From contig JACVTC010000082.1 in NCBI GenBank assembly GCA_016946835.1, positions 176,501 through 240,500 of the forward strand: a stretch of 64,000 bases of DNA, written 5' to 3'. The translations under genes and the position numbers were made by a program. The notes under the pieces were generated by a model. It was not told the DNA's origin. It ran no database searches and saw only the letters and a program-made list of their open reading frames with translations. Of the stretch, positions 47,701 through 64,000 are shown piece after piece (within the stretch, counting starts at the first letter, position 1; the number at the start of each line of letters is the position of its first letter). Source of the stretch: Neocallimastix lanati (nom. inval.). Its lineage: Eukaryota > Neocallimastigomycota > Neocallimastigomycetes > Neocallimastigales > Neocallimastigaceae.

Positions 47701-49448
47701 GGTTGACAATGCTAAGTTATATCATTATCGCTCAAAAAAAAAAAAAAGATTTGAATTGATTAATGAAGGCTTCAGGATTGAATAGGTAAAAATTCTTGTT
47801 TTCGATGAGAGTAGATGCTCAATTTATAGCTTGGTTATATAAAGGCAATAATAAACTCAAGAATTAGAAAGAATCATAGGTAAGTATGTTTCTAAACCTT
47901 TAATAATAGTGGTTAGAGCTAATATTAATGATGAATAATTTAATTATAATTACTTTTTTAATTAACTTATTACACAATTGGGATAAATTTTAATAATAAT
48001 TTTAATTTTGAATTTAATCACAAAGTAATTATTATATTAATCATAAGTAATAACTGTGTAAGTTGTTTAATATTATGTTTATTATAAACATAAAATTTGA
48101 ATCTAGTACATTTCACAATCTTGCATTTCACAATGTGGCGTATTTTGTATGTGGCTTGGTTTTTAATAATTAAATTAAAAAATAATTAAATGAATAATAA
48201 ATACTCATTTTTTATATATAATTTATTAATATTCAATTGTAAAAATGATTTTTTATAAATGGTTTTTATAATTCTTTTTTAATATAATATATAATTATTT
48301 CTTTTAAAATAATAATTATTTATATATTTATTTATGATTGTATAGAATATCTTAAAAATGTATGGCTTTATAATTTTTTTATAATTATTATTTGATATTA
48401 ATATAATTTATTAATATAATATAATATAAAACGAAATAATTTAAAATATAATTAAATATATTTAATAATAATAAATAGTAATTTTAAGGTATTAATAATG
48501 GTAAGTATGGATATGAAATTACAATTAATTTTACACATATAATGTTAATTCAAATTATATAATATTAATCTAGACTAATACATATAGTTCATATTTTCCC
48601 ATATTATTCATATTATTATACTTTATAGACCATATTAAGAAAATTCTTTAGTGATCAATATAATATAACTCACATTAATTATAATAAAAGTGTCAATCCT
48701 ATTGAACTTTCTCATTTTTCAGGGACTGCCGTTGAATGTGATAAATAATATATTGCTCCAAAAGAAAAAATCCTTAATAGTGATGAAGCAAACTTTACAT
48801 TTATAAAAAATGATAGTAAAAATAATTCTTCAAATACTTTAAGATTTAAATTTTTTTTTTTTTTTATATTTATCTTTTTAAATTCTTTATAAGACTAATT
48901 TTTAATTCATTTATATATAAGTCTAAAGCTACTAAAACTATTAATTAAAAATATACAAGTTTAATCAAATTTATATTACTCCTTGTAATTTATTTTTATT
49001 TTACTTTTATATAGTTTATTATTATTTATTTATTGAAAAATAATTATTATTAAAATTTATATTTTGTTTTTTTTATTAAAAATTTATTATTAAATGTATA
49101 TATATATTTTTATAAATATATTGGTATTCATATTTTAATATTTATTTTTATAATATTCTACTTTTATTATTAAAAAAAATTTTTTTTTATAAATTATACT
49201 AATAAATTAATAAATACATCAAAGTATTTATTAATTTTGTATTGTATAATTTAAATATATATTAAAATTTACATATGCTAACTTAAATTTAAATATGTAA
49301 ATTTATAAATTTACTTTTTAAAAATTTTATAATAAAAAACAAAAAAAATATATATATATATTTAATATAAAATTATGAAAAATAAATATTTTATAGCATT
49401 TTCATTTATTACGATATTATATAATTTTTATATTTCATTACTTCCTTT
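47701..49448. other. Gene-free DNA with a dispersed repeat
   Basis: 48108-48400 is the second copy of the repeat seen at 42750-43080, starting with TTGCATTTCACAATGTGGCG. A + coding-like patch at 48650-48850 reads NPIELSHFSGTAVECDK then a stop and PKEKILNSDEANFTFIKNDS; unassigned. The rest is AT-rich. Confidence 0.45.
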
Positions 49449-50504
49449 TTATTTTGGAACTGGCATTTTGTAAAAAGTTCCATCATTTAATTCATCGTTT
49501 GGGCTATTGATACCTAGTCCAGAGGGATTAGGTTGAGTTGAAAGATTAGGTTGAGCTGAAAGATTAGGTAAACTACCACAATTATACATATTTTGTTCAT
49601 GAACTGGATACCCTGTATAGCTTTTATGTTTATCAAATGGCATTGGATATCCTCCATTAAAATTGGACTGTTCATACATTGTATTAAATCGAGGTACCAT
49701 CATTGGAGAACCAACAGAAGGAATATATGAATTTTCATGATATGGTGGTTGAACATATCCTGTTGAACTATACTTATAATGAAGAGAATTTGGGTATGGT
49801 GGAACATAATCTTGTGGTCCTGGTAAATTATTAACAAATCCTTGATTATATCCTTGTGATATTGGTGAATTATTACCATATCCTTGATTATATACTTGTG
49901 GTCTTGGTGAATTATTACCATTTCCTTGATTATATTCTTGTTGTCCAGGTGAATTATTACCATATCCTTGATTAAATACTTGTGGTCTTGGTGAATTATT
50001 ACCATATCCTTGATTATATACTTGTGGTCTTGGTGAATTATTACCATTCCTTTGATTATATTCTTGTTGTCCAGGTGAATTATTAACAAATCCTTGAACA
50101 TATCCTTGTGATATTGGTGAATTATTACCAAATCCTTGAACATATCCTTGTGATATTGGTGAATTATTACCAAATCCTTGAACATATCCTTGTGATATTG
50201 GTGAATTATTACTATATCCTTGATTAAATACTTGTGGTTTTGGTGAATTATTACCATTTCCTTGACCATATCCTTGTAGTCTAGGTGAATTCATATTTAG
50301 TTGATCGACTGATGAATTCATAGGTTTTGTATTTAATTTTGGTGTTGACGTATTTACATCATTTTGTTGTAAATTTGACTTATTTTCTACTTTTTTTGAA
50401 TCATTATCATCATCTGGAATATATGTTGGAGTACCTGTTGATGGTGGAGGCTTATATTCAAATACGGCAACATTTATTTTACTCTTATCTGTCTTTTTGG
50501 GCAT
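49449..50504 (-). CDS. Q/N/P/G-rich repeat protein of unknown function
   Basis: Open frame of 351 residues from MPKKTDKSK at 50504 (an upstream in-frame ATG at 50525 would add seven residues). Lys/Asp-rich N-terminus, then about 11 tandem 14-residue repeats of the type NNSPISQGYVQGFG / NNSPRPQVYNQGYG (42-bp DNA repeat at about 49835-50290), then a Pro/Tyr/Ser-rich C-terminus (GYVQPPYHEN, LSAQPNLSTQPNPSG). Strongly disordered, prion-like composition; no signal peptide or domain. Intronless. Adaptor or assembly roles are common for such proteins, but nothing here specifies one. The repeat is 3n long, so expansion keeps frame. Confidence 0.7.
   Translation of the reverse strand: MPKKTDKSKINVAVFEYKPPPSTGTPTYIPDDDNDSKKVENKSNLQQNDVNTSTPKLNTKPMNSSVDQLNMNSPRLQGYGQGNGNNSPKPQVFNQGYSNNSPISQGYVQGFGNNSPISQGYVQGFGNNSPISQGYVQGFVNNSPGQQEYNQRNGNNSPRPQVYNQGYGNNSPRPQVFNQGYGNNSPGQQEYNQGNGNNSPRPQVYNQGYGNNSPISQGYNQGFVNNLPGPQDYVPPYPNSLHYKYSSTGYVQPPYHENSYIPSVGSPMMVPRFNTMYEQSNFNGGYPMPFDKHKSYTGYPVHEQNMYNCGSLPNLSAQPNLSTQPNPSGLGINSPNDELNDGTFYKMPVPK
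49835..50290 (-). repeat. 42-bp minisatellite within the Q/N/P-rich ORF
   Basis: On + , units of GGTGAATTATTACCATATCC-TTGATTATA-ACTTGTG; about 11 units falling into three sub-types, three consecutive ones nearly identical (50060-50215), suggesting recent unequal exchange. Confidence 0.9.
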
Positions 50505-50525
50505 TATTATATCTATATTATACAA

Positions 50526-53500
50526 TAATAATTTTGTTTACTGCTTAAACTTTTTTTTTATTTTTATGTTTATTTTTCAAATATTTATTAGATTTTTATT
50601 ATTAAATTAAAATTATAGTTGTAATATGCTATACAAAGTTTGATAATTTACAAAGTTTTAATTGAATATTTTTTAAAAATATAAAATAAAAAAAAAAAAA
50701 AAAAATAAAAGAAAAAAGAAATAAAATATTTAAATATTTATGAGGTAATATATTATAATAATTATCAATATGCAATTATTAATTATATTTAAATGTAATA
50801 AATGTACTTTAAATTTATATTTTAATAGTTATTTAATTAAAATTTTACATTATTTAATAATTTTTAAAGTTTATATTAACAATGACTACTAGAATTATTA
50901 ATTATAAAATTTTATTATTTGTACTATTTTTATTTATACTTTTATCATATTTAAATGTCTTTCAATTATATATATGTTTTATTTATTATTAAAAATACAT
51001 ATAAATAATTATAATATTTACAATTAATTACATTTATCAATATCAACTTTAATTTTACTTTTTATTAAATTGTAATTAATATATTTTTTAATAATTTTTT
51101 TTTTTTTTTAAATATTTATATTTAAATAATTATTAAATAATAAATAGCTATATCAATAAATAAAAAGGTTTTAATATATTCTATTTATAACTATAAAATG
51201 AAGATATAAACCATAAATTGTTTTATATCATATAAATTTAAATAAAGATAATAAGAAGTAATAATTAATAAATTGATAATTTATTTTTTTAAAAAAAAGT
51301 TATATTAATATATAAAATCATTAATTTAATTTATTGAGTGAACTAAATTTCTATAAATATAATTAAATAAAAGGAAAAGGCCTAATAATAATATCTAATA
51401 GTGTATTAATTGTATATTCTTTAAGATATTTAATAAAACGAATTTTTTTTTTAAAAAAAAAAGGATCAATATATATATATAAAAACTTTAAATATAAATA
51501 ATAAATATTTTTTTGTAATGTTAAAAAAAAATGAAAAAATATTTATATTTATACATAATATTAAATTTGTTTTTGTAAATTTTTATTAAAAAATTAAAAA
51601 CTTATTTATTTTTTTACTTAAACAATATTTCAATTGATATAAACTATAACATATTTGTAGATATTATATAATATAGTTTAATTTATGATAGATAAAATTT
51701 CTGTATTGTAAGACGTTAGACAAGTTAAATAAATATAAAATTTAAGAATAATTTTCTATTACTATAATAATTAATGCTAAATATTTAGTGAAAGAATTTC
51801 AACCTTTTTAAATGATTTATAGCATTAAAACTTTTTTATTAATTAAAAGGTTTTTAATTTTGTTTAATTAATTGTATGTTTTGTGATTTAAAAAAAATTT
51901 TTTTTCATTTAATATTAAACTTTAAAAAAAAATTTCCTTAAAAAAAATTGATAATTATTTTATTGAATATAATTTTATAAAATAAAACTAAATGTAATAT
52001 ATATATTATTAAAGTATTTCAACCATTTTAAATGATTTATAGCATTAAAACTTTTTTATTAATTAAAATGCTGTTAGTTTTGTTTAATTAATTGTATGTT
52101 TTGTGATTTAAAAAAATTTTATTTTCATTTAATATTAAACTATAAAAAATAATTTCCTTAAAATTGATAATTATTTTATTGAATGTAATTTTATAAAATA
52201 AAACTAAATGTAAAATATATATTAAAGTTCAAAGTAAAGTATTTTTTTTAGTTGAAAGAGCTTTGAACATCTGATAGAAGAAGCTGAAGATTTTTCTATG
52301 GAAATTAAAATTAATATAAATCTTAATTTAATAGTTAATTATGTGGAATAATAAAAATTAATTTTAACTAATTATCTTTAAATAAAAATATAAAAAATAA
52401 TAGAAAAAATATTGTTAATGAAATTAAAACAGTTAAAAAAAAAATTTTTTTTTTGATAGTTTAATTTAATTGTTATATAATCTTAATTTTTATCTATATC
52501 ATTTCTTTATTTTTTTTTTTAAATCAGTTAATTTTGTTTAATAATTTATTCATTATTATAAATAATAAACATTGTTTATAAAAATTCTTTATAAAAGAGA
52601 AAATTTTTTTTAATGCTATAAAAAAAATAAAAACATAAAAAATTATTTCTTTTTATTTTAATTCTATATTGGTTTTAAAATTCATTAACAATAAATTAGT
52701 TATAAAATAAGTTTTAATAAATTCAATTACTTTTCAGAATTTTTAATAAATTTACCAAAATTTAAAGAAGTATATGATAATAATTATATGATAATTATTT
52801 TATTATAAAAAAATATATATATAATATTTTATTAAATGTATTTTTATAAAATAAAACTAAATGTAAAATATATATTAAAGTTTAAAGTAAAGTATTTTTT
52901 TTAGTTGAAAGAGCTTTGAACATCTGATAGACGAAGCTGAAGATTTTTCTATGGAAATTAAAATTAATATAAATCTTAATTTAATAGTTAATTATGTGGA
53001 ATAATAAAAATTAATTTTAACTAATTATTTTTAAATAAAAATATAAAAAATAATAGAAAAAATATTGTTAATGAAATTAAAACAGTTCCAGAAAAAAATA
53101 AAAAAATTTTTTTTGATAGTTTAATTGTTATATAATCTATAATCTTAATTTTTATCTATATCATTTCTTTATTTTTTTTTTTAAATCAGTTAATTTTGTT
53201 TAATAATTTATTCATTATTATAAATAATAAATATTGTTTATAAAAATTCTTTATATAAGAGAAAATTTTTTTTAATGCTATAAAAAAAAAAATAAAAACA
53301 TAAAAAATTATTTCTTTTTATTTTAATTCTATATTGGTTTTAAAATTCATTAATAATAAATTTGTTATAAAATAAGTTTTAATAAATTCAATTACCTTCC
53401 AGAATTTTTAATATATTTACCAAAGTTTAAAGAAGTATATAATAATAATTATATGGTAATTATTTTATTATAAAAATATATATATATAATATTATTATTT

Positions 53501-54226
53501 ATATAATATATAATTATTAATTCAAAATTTAAATTATTATTATTACTATATATTTATTGTAGTGAAGTAAGTTATAACAAAAATTAACACGGACATACAA
53601 TAGAGAATCCAAATGTAATTAATATATATATTAAAGTTTGTTATAATGAAGGTGCTCCATATTTTAAAGAAGTTGTTAAGAAGTTAAAAAAAGAGAATGA
53701 ACGAAAAACAATTAGTAACTTGCTGGAACCAGTAAACTATTCAATGTTGTATTAATGAAAATAATTGTGTTTAATCCATACTATTTTGTATTTTTTTTTA
53801 AATATTAAAATATTTTAAAGTTTAACAAAAATATCAAGTTAATAATATATAGAAGCAGACAAATGAGTGATGAACAAACCTAAAAATCTTTAATAGGCTT
53901 TATTAGGGAAGTAAGATTAATGGTATTAATCTTCAATTAAATATTTTAAATTTTATTAGTTAAAAATATAATAATTACAAGATTTATATTAAGAAATCAA
54001 AATTAATTCTATTTTGAAATAAAATATTTTGCATAATGGTATATATAATTTTTTAAAGCCCTAATTATTATCATTACAACTATATTTAAAATTTTTATGT
54101 TAAGTATATGTATAGCCTTTTAATATTAAATAATTATTATTATTCTTATTCTTATTTTATTTTTTTTTATATTATCATTATTTATTCAAAAAAAAAAAAA
54201 AAAGGAAAAGTACATTTTAAATTAAA
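50526..54226. repeat. Gene-free DNA with nested tandem duplications
   Basis: Two duplications: period 220 bp (51798-52015 / 52018-52235) and period 653 bp (about 52188-52840 / 52841-53495). A short + coding-like patch at 53645-53755 (EGAPYFKEVVKKLKKENERK) ends in a stop; unassigned. No complete gene. Confidence 0.7.
52188..53495. repeat. 653-bp tandem duplication
   Basis: GTTGAAAGAGCTTTGAACAT at 52251 and 52904 anchors two collinear copies running from AACTAAATGTAAAATATATA to TAAAGAAGTATAT-ATAATAATTATATG, differing by scattered substitutions and short indels. Confidence 0.9.
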
Positions 54227-57613
<3,387 letters not shown>

Positions 57614-58172
57614 ATTTATTTTTTTCGTTTTTTACTTTCTTAATACTTATTTCAAATACTTTTATTTTATATTATTAATATCTTAATTATATGCATATAT
57701 TATTTATTAATAAAATTTTTTAATAATTTATGTTATCTAGATGATAGTTTTCTGAAGTTTTTATTTTTATTATATAATATTTATTTTAAAATATTATTTA
57801 TTTATTAAGACACTGTTTTTTTTTTTTTTTTTTTTTTTAATTTTTTAAAAATTAAAAAACAAAAAACAAACAAGCAAACATAAAAAAAAAAGATATCAAT
57901 ATTAGAAATTTCTTTTTAAATTATTAGCATTTTTATATCATTAAAAATAATGAAAATAAAACAAATAAAATGTTTATTAATGAATAACAACATTCATATT
58001 TATTTAATACATTATATTAATAAATTAATTATAAAATACGATTGGTAGAAAATAAATATAAAATTAAAATTTATTAAATCTTTTTTTGAAATATATTTAT
58101 AATTTTTTATTTAATAATAATTATTTATTATATTAAATAAATTGTTTTATTATATTGAAATTTCTCATTAAA
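57614..58172. promoter_or_regulatory. Divergent promoter region
   Basis: 559 bp between the HAUS3-like start (57613, -) and the Arp start (58173, +). It contains a T-run at 57809-57838 and A-rich blocks. Probably drives both genes; no specific site recognised. Confidence 0.55.
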
Positions 58173-58392
58173 ATGAATTTAAAAGAGGATAAATTAATTG
58201 TTATTGAAGTTGGATCATATATTACGAAATTTGGAAAAGCTGATCCTCTAAGTAAACCACAACATGTACATATTTCATATTATAAATAATAATTATATTT
58301 GTTATTTGTTTTTTTATTATTAAAGATATTTTAAATATTAAAAATTAAAAAATAGAGTAAATTTTAAATTATTTAATTATAAATTTATATAT

Positions 58393-58451
<59 letters not shown>

Positions 58452-59417
58452 TTTATAATTTTTTATTTTAATTTATTTTATGTAAATATATTTTTTATAT
58501 AAATATTTATTTTATTAATAAATTATGTCATAAAAAGCAAGTATATTCAAAAATAGGGAAAAATAATTCCATTAAAAAAAATAAAAAACAAGATATAAAT
58601 AATGATGAGAAAAAGGAAAATGATGATAAAATGGAAATTTCAAATAAAGAACAAAAAACAAATAATGACATTACAATGACTATAAAAAATGAACTAAAAG
58701 AAAAATCCGATGATAAAGTTGATAAAATGAGTATTGATATAGAAAAAACTGAGATTCAAGAAGAAAAAAAGGATATTAATAATATAGCAAATTCCAATGA
58801 TAAAATTGATAAAGAAAGTAATAATATCAATCAAAAAGATTTTGAAGTCAGTTGGTTATTTAAGAATCAAAAGGTTAATAGTTGGGAAGATGCTGAACTA
58901 TTTTGGTATAGACAGAAATTCATTATATATTTTTATTATAAACCTCTTAATTATGTATTTTTAAATTAATTTTTTTTTTTTTTTTTTTAAAAAAAAATTT
59001 TAATAAATATTAAGGAAATTTATTTTGTCAAAGAAATTACAAATAGATTTTAAGGATAATATTTCACCAGTGTTAATTTCAATTCCAATTGAATGGCCAA
59101 AACATTATCGTGAACATATTGCTAAAATTTTTTTTGAAAAATGTAATTTACCTGCATTATATATAGCAGAACAGCCTTTAATGGCATTATATGCTGTAGG
59201 ATGTACATCAGGAATAGTAATAGATATTGGATATGAAAGAACAAGTATGTATTATAAAAAAAATAAAAATAAATGTATATAATATATACAAATTAAAATT
59301 ACTTTTAATTAATTTAATAGTAATTGAATATTAATAATTTTAATAATATACATATAATTAAAAATTATTAAATAACAACAATAATAATAACAATAATAAC
59401 ATCAAATCAAATCAATC

Positions 59418-59456
<39 letters not shown>

Positions 59457-60072
59457 AATAGTTCCAATTTTAGATAATGTTATAAATACAAGAGCTTCTC
59501 AATCATTACCAATCGGTAGCCAAGATGTTGATGAATATTTACTAAAGCTTGTAAAAGAAAATGATGATATATGTACTCAATTAAATACAATTATACAAGA
59601 AGATACAGAAAATGATAAAAATGAAGTATATACTAGTTTTTGTCAAGCATTAAAAGAATCAGGATTGTGTGAACTTGATATTGTGCCAATTACTAAAGTT
59701 GAGGAAGTAGAATTTAAATTTAGAAATCAAATAGTAAGTTTGATAATTTTAAAAATGATAATAAAGAAAATAAAGAAAATAATAATAATAAAAATAATAA
59801 TAATAATAAGATGAATAAAGAATTTGAATAGAATAAATAAATAATTTATAATATAATATTATTATTAGTTCAAAATTGGCGATATAAGGTATAAATGTTT
59901 TGAACCACTTTTTAATCCATTACTTGTTGGTAAAAGAATTCAAACTATAGTTGATGCATTTGATACATCCATTGGCTTATGTGAATTAAAAGATAGAGCA
60001 TTACTTGCTAATTCATTTGTATTAACAGGAGGTTGTTCAATAGTTAAAGGTAAATAATAATAATACAAATAT

Positions 60073-60112
<40 letters not shown>

Positions 60113-60528
60113 TTATAAATTAATTATTATCTAATAAAAATCAATGAAGGTTTACAAAAAAGATTAGAACATGAAATTGAATCATCTATATCACTATCTG
60201 AAACTTCCAATGAAATGCAAGTCAAAGAAATTAAATTCTTAAAGATACCAGAATATTTCACAAAGATGAAAGATAGATATCAAGATTTAGGCTTTATTGG
60301 TGCTAGTATTGTAGCAAAAGTAAGTATTTTTTTTTAACATTATTATAAAAAATATATATATTCAATTAATTAACGAAAGAAATAATATATTAAAAAAATT
60401 TTTTTATATAATTAAATTTTGTATCTTTCACTTTTTTTATTATATAGCTTGTATTTATGGATCAAAAATTCTATATAAGTAGAGATAATTATAATGAATC
60501 TGGACCAGTAATTGTTAATTTTAAATAA
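58173..60528 (+). CDS. Actin-related protein, Arp9-like (SWI/SNF-RSC subunit)
   Basis: Seven exons: 58173-58265, 58538-58905, 59015-59244, 59456-59733, 59869-60049, 60150-60319, 60448-60528; all joins in frame, 466 residues. Actin-fold landmarks: phosphate-1 region LIVIEVGSYITKFG (9-22), PVLISIPIEWPKHYREHI, LPALYIAEQPLMALYAVGCT, phosphate-2 GIVIDIGYERT, then VLTGGCSIVKGL and the C-terminal GFIGASIVAKLVFMDQKFYI...YNESGP. The terminal pattern and the degenerate nucleotide pocket (EVGSYIT for DxGS) fit Arp9 better than actin or Arp1-4. A Lys/Asp/Glu/Asn-rich insert of about 90 residues (exon 2, residues about 40-130) separates the first strand from SWLFKNQKVNSWEDAEL. Arp9 pairs with Arp7-type partners on the Snf2 HSA helix; no partner is present here. 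Arp identity sure, paralogue less so. Confidence 0.8.
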
Positions 60529-61104
60529 GAATAATTATATAAAATAATATATATATATTATATCTTATTTTGTAATTGTATTTAATTTAAATATATATAT
60601 TTTTTTAATAACATATTAAATTTTAAAAATAAAATTAAAATAATGTTAAAAAAAATTCTTATAATTTAGAATATTATAAATAATAAATATAATAATAATA
60701 ATAATAATATATATATATAAATATATATAAATGTAAAAGTAAAAAATTATTAATATTAATTATAATAATAGTAATAGATGAATTAGGGAACTCTATACTA
60801 TTATTTCTACAACTTTAAATTTAATTATATTCTTTTTATATATTAATTTTATTTGCTAATATCTAACAAAGTATAATATTAAGTATAGTAGTTATAATAT
60901 TTCAATTTATTCAATTTATACTAACATTTAAATTTCTACTATTTATTTAAATATTAGTTAATTATTTAATTTTTAAATTTATTAATATTTCTTTTATTAT
61001 TTTCTTTATAAAGTTTTTTTTTTTTTTTTTTATAAAAGAAGATTTTTGTATAGTAATTTTTGTATAGTATGAATTACAGTTTTTTTTATAATTTGCTATG
61101 AATG

Positions 61105-61144
<40 letters not shown>

Positions 61145-61343
61145 TATATATAAATAAAATTAAACATTAAATTATAATTTTAATTTAATATTAATCGAAA
61201 ACTAAATTATTTTTTTTTATTTGATTATTTTTTAAGAAAAGAAAATAAAAGTTATGCTTCATAATTTATATATTATATATTATATATTTATTTTTTAGTT
61301 TAGATAAAATGATTAATATTATTGGTATTTTAATTGTTAAATG
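60529..61343. other. Convergent 3' intergenic region
   Basis: AT-rich, between the converging ends of the Arp gene (+) and the Rictor gene (-). (TTA)n at 61111-61142 and T-run at 61013-61032. Must contain both poly-A sites; no gene seen. Confidence 0.6.
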
Positions 61344-63805
<2,462 letters not shown>

Positions 63806-64000
63806 CTATAAATAAATAAATATTTATTGAATTATAAATATATTAATTTGCTAAGTTCATCAATTTCATAATTTTTTTTATAAATGAAAATAAAAGATAT
63901 AGTAATATCGTTAAATTCATCAATTTCACAATTTTAAGTATAAAATGAAAATAAAAGAACAACTTGAATTCAATTAATATTTAATATATATTGAATTTAA
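63806..64000. repeat. Rictor intron with a tandem duplication
   Basis: TTCATCAATTTCA-AATTTT followed by AAATGAAAATAAAAGA occurs twice (63857-63898 and 63916-63958). No exon seen; the next upstream Rictor exon must lie beyond 64000. Confidence 0.65.

Overview
The window is a very AT-rich eukaryotic chromosome segment. Intergenic DNA is built from long poly-A/poly-T runs, (TAA)n/(AAAT)n microsatellites and decayed mobile elements. Genes use short AT-rich introns with GTAAGT/GTAAAT-type donors. The gene content points to an anaerobic gut fungus (Neocallimastigomycota) or close relative: a secreted CotH-kinase protein with chitin-binding CBM18 modules, a giant ankyrin protein, an augmin (HAUS3-like) subunit as expected in a flagellated fungus, an Arp9-like actin-related protein and a Rictor/TORC2 subunit. 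The organism assignment is inference from these families and base composition.

Layout. 1-12.7 kb is a nested graveyard. A circular-Rep-encoding ssDNA (CRESS) virus-like element has a Rep-like fossil on + and a capsid-like fossil on -, and a second Rep copy (copy A) is split by a minus-strand copia-type LTR element (565 to about 9650). That element is itself interrupted by a young Ty3/chromovirus (1646-6795; identical 256-bp LTRs; 5-bp target duplication CTTAT) whose single ORF keeps gag, protease, half an integrase and a chromodomain but has lost RT and RNase H in frame. 12.7-15.1 kb holds three imperfect 0.7-0.8 kb repeat units and two copies of a tRNA-derived SINE with clear target-site duplications; one repeat unit preserves the empty site. 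15.1-20.3 kb is microsatellite desert.

20.3-22.7 kb encodes a three-exon ANKRD13-like protein. 24-25.7 kb is a copia remnant. 26.8-30.6 kb encodes a 1260-residue ankyrin protein (-). 32.0-32.5 kb is an intronless small P-loop kinase of bacterial/phage type. 34.2-35.8 kb is a decayed ankyrin-like locus with a 227-bp duplication. 36-37.3 kb is a LINE 3' end. 37.6-37.8 kb is a gypsy fragment abutting a fragment of the purine gene for GAR synthetase. 38.6-41.2 kb is the four-exon CotH-CBM18 secreted protein. 43.5 kb holds a MITE. 45.4-47.1 kb is a fossil of a fused triphosphatase-guanylyltransferase-methyltransferase mRNA capping enzyme of the large-DNA-virus / linear-plasmid type, abutting another gypsy fragment. 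49.4-50.5 kb is a Q/N/P-rich repeat ORF, and 51.8-53.5 kb has nested tandem duplications.

The last 10 kb is ordinary housekeeping DNA: HAUS3-like (-, 14 exons), Arp9-like (+, 7 exons, divergent from HAUS3-like across about 560 bp) and the 3' eight exons of a Rictor gene (-, running off the window end). All exon joins given keep frame across every junction.

The most notable content is the two integrated-virus signals (CRESS-type Rep/Cap and viral-type capping enzyme), the non-autonomous chromovirus with tRNA-promoter-like boxes inside its LTR, and the newly recognisable SINE family.
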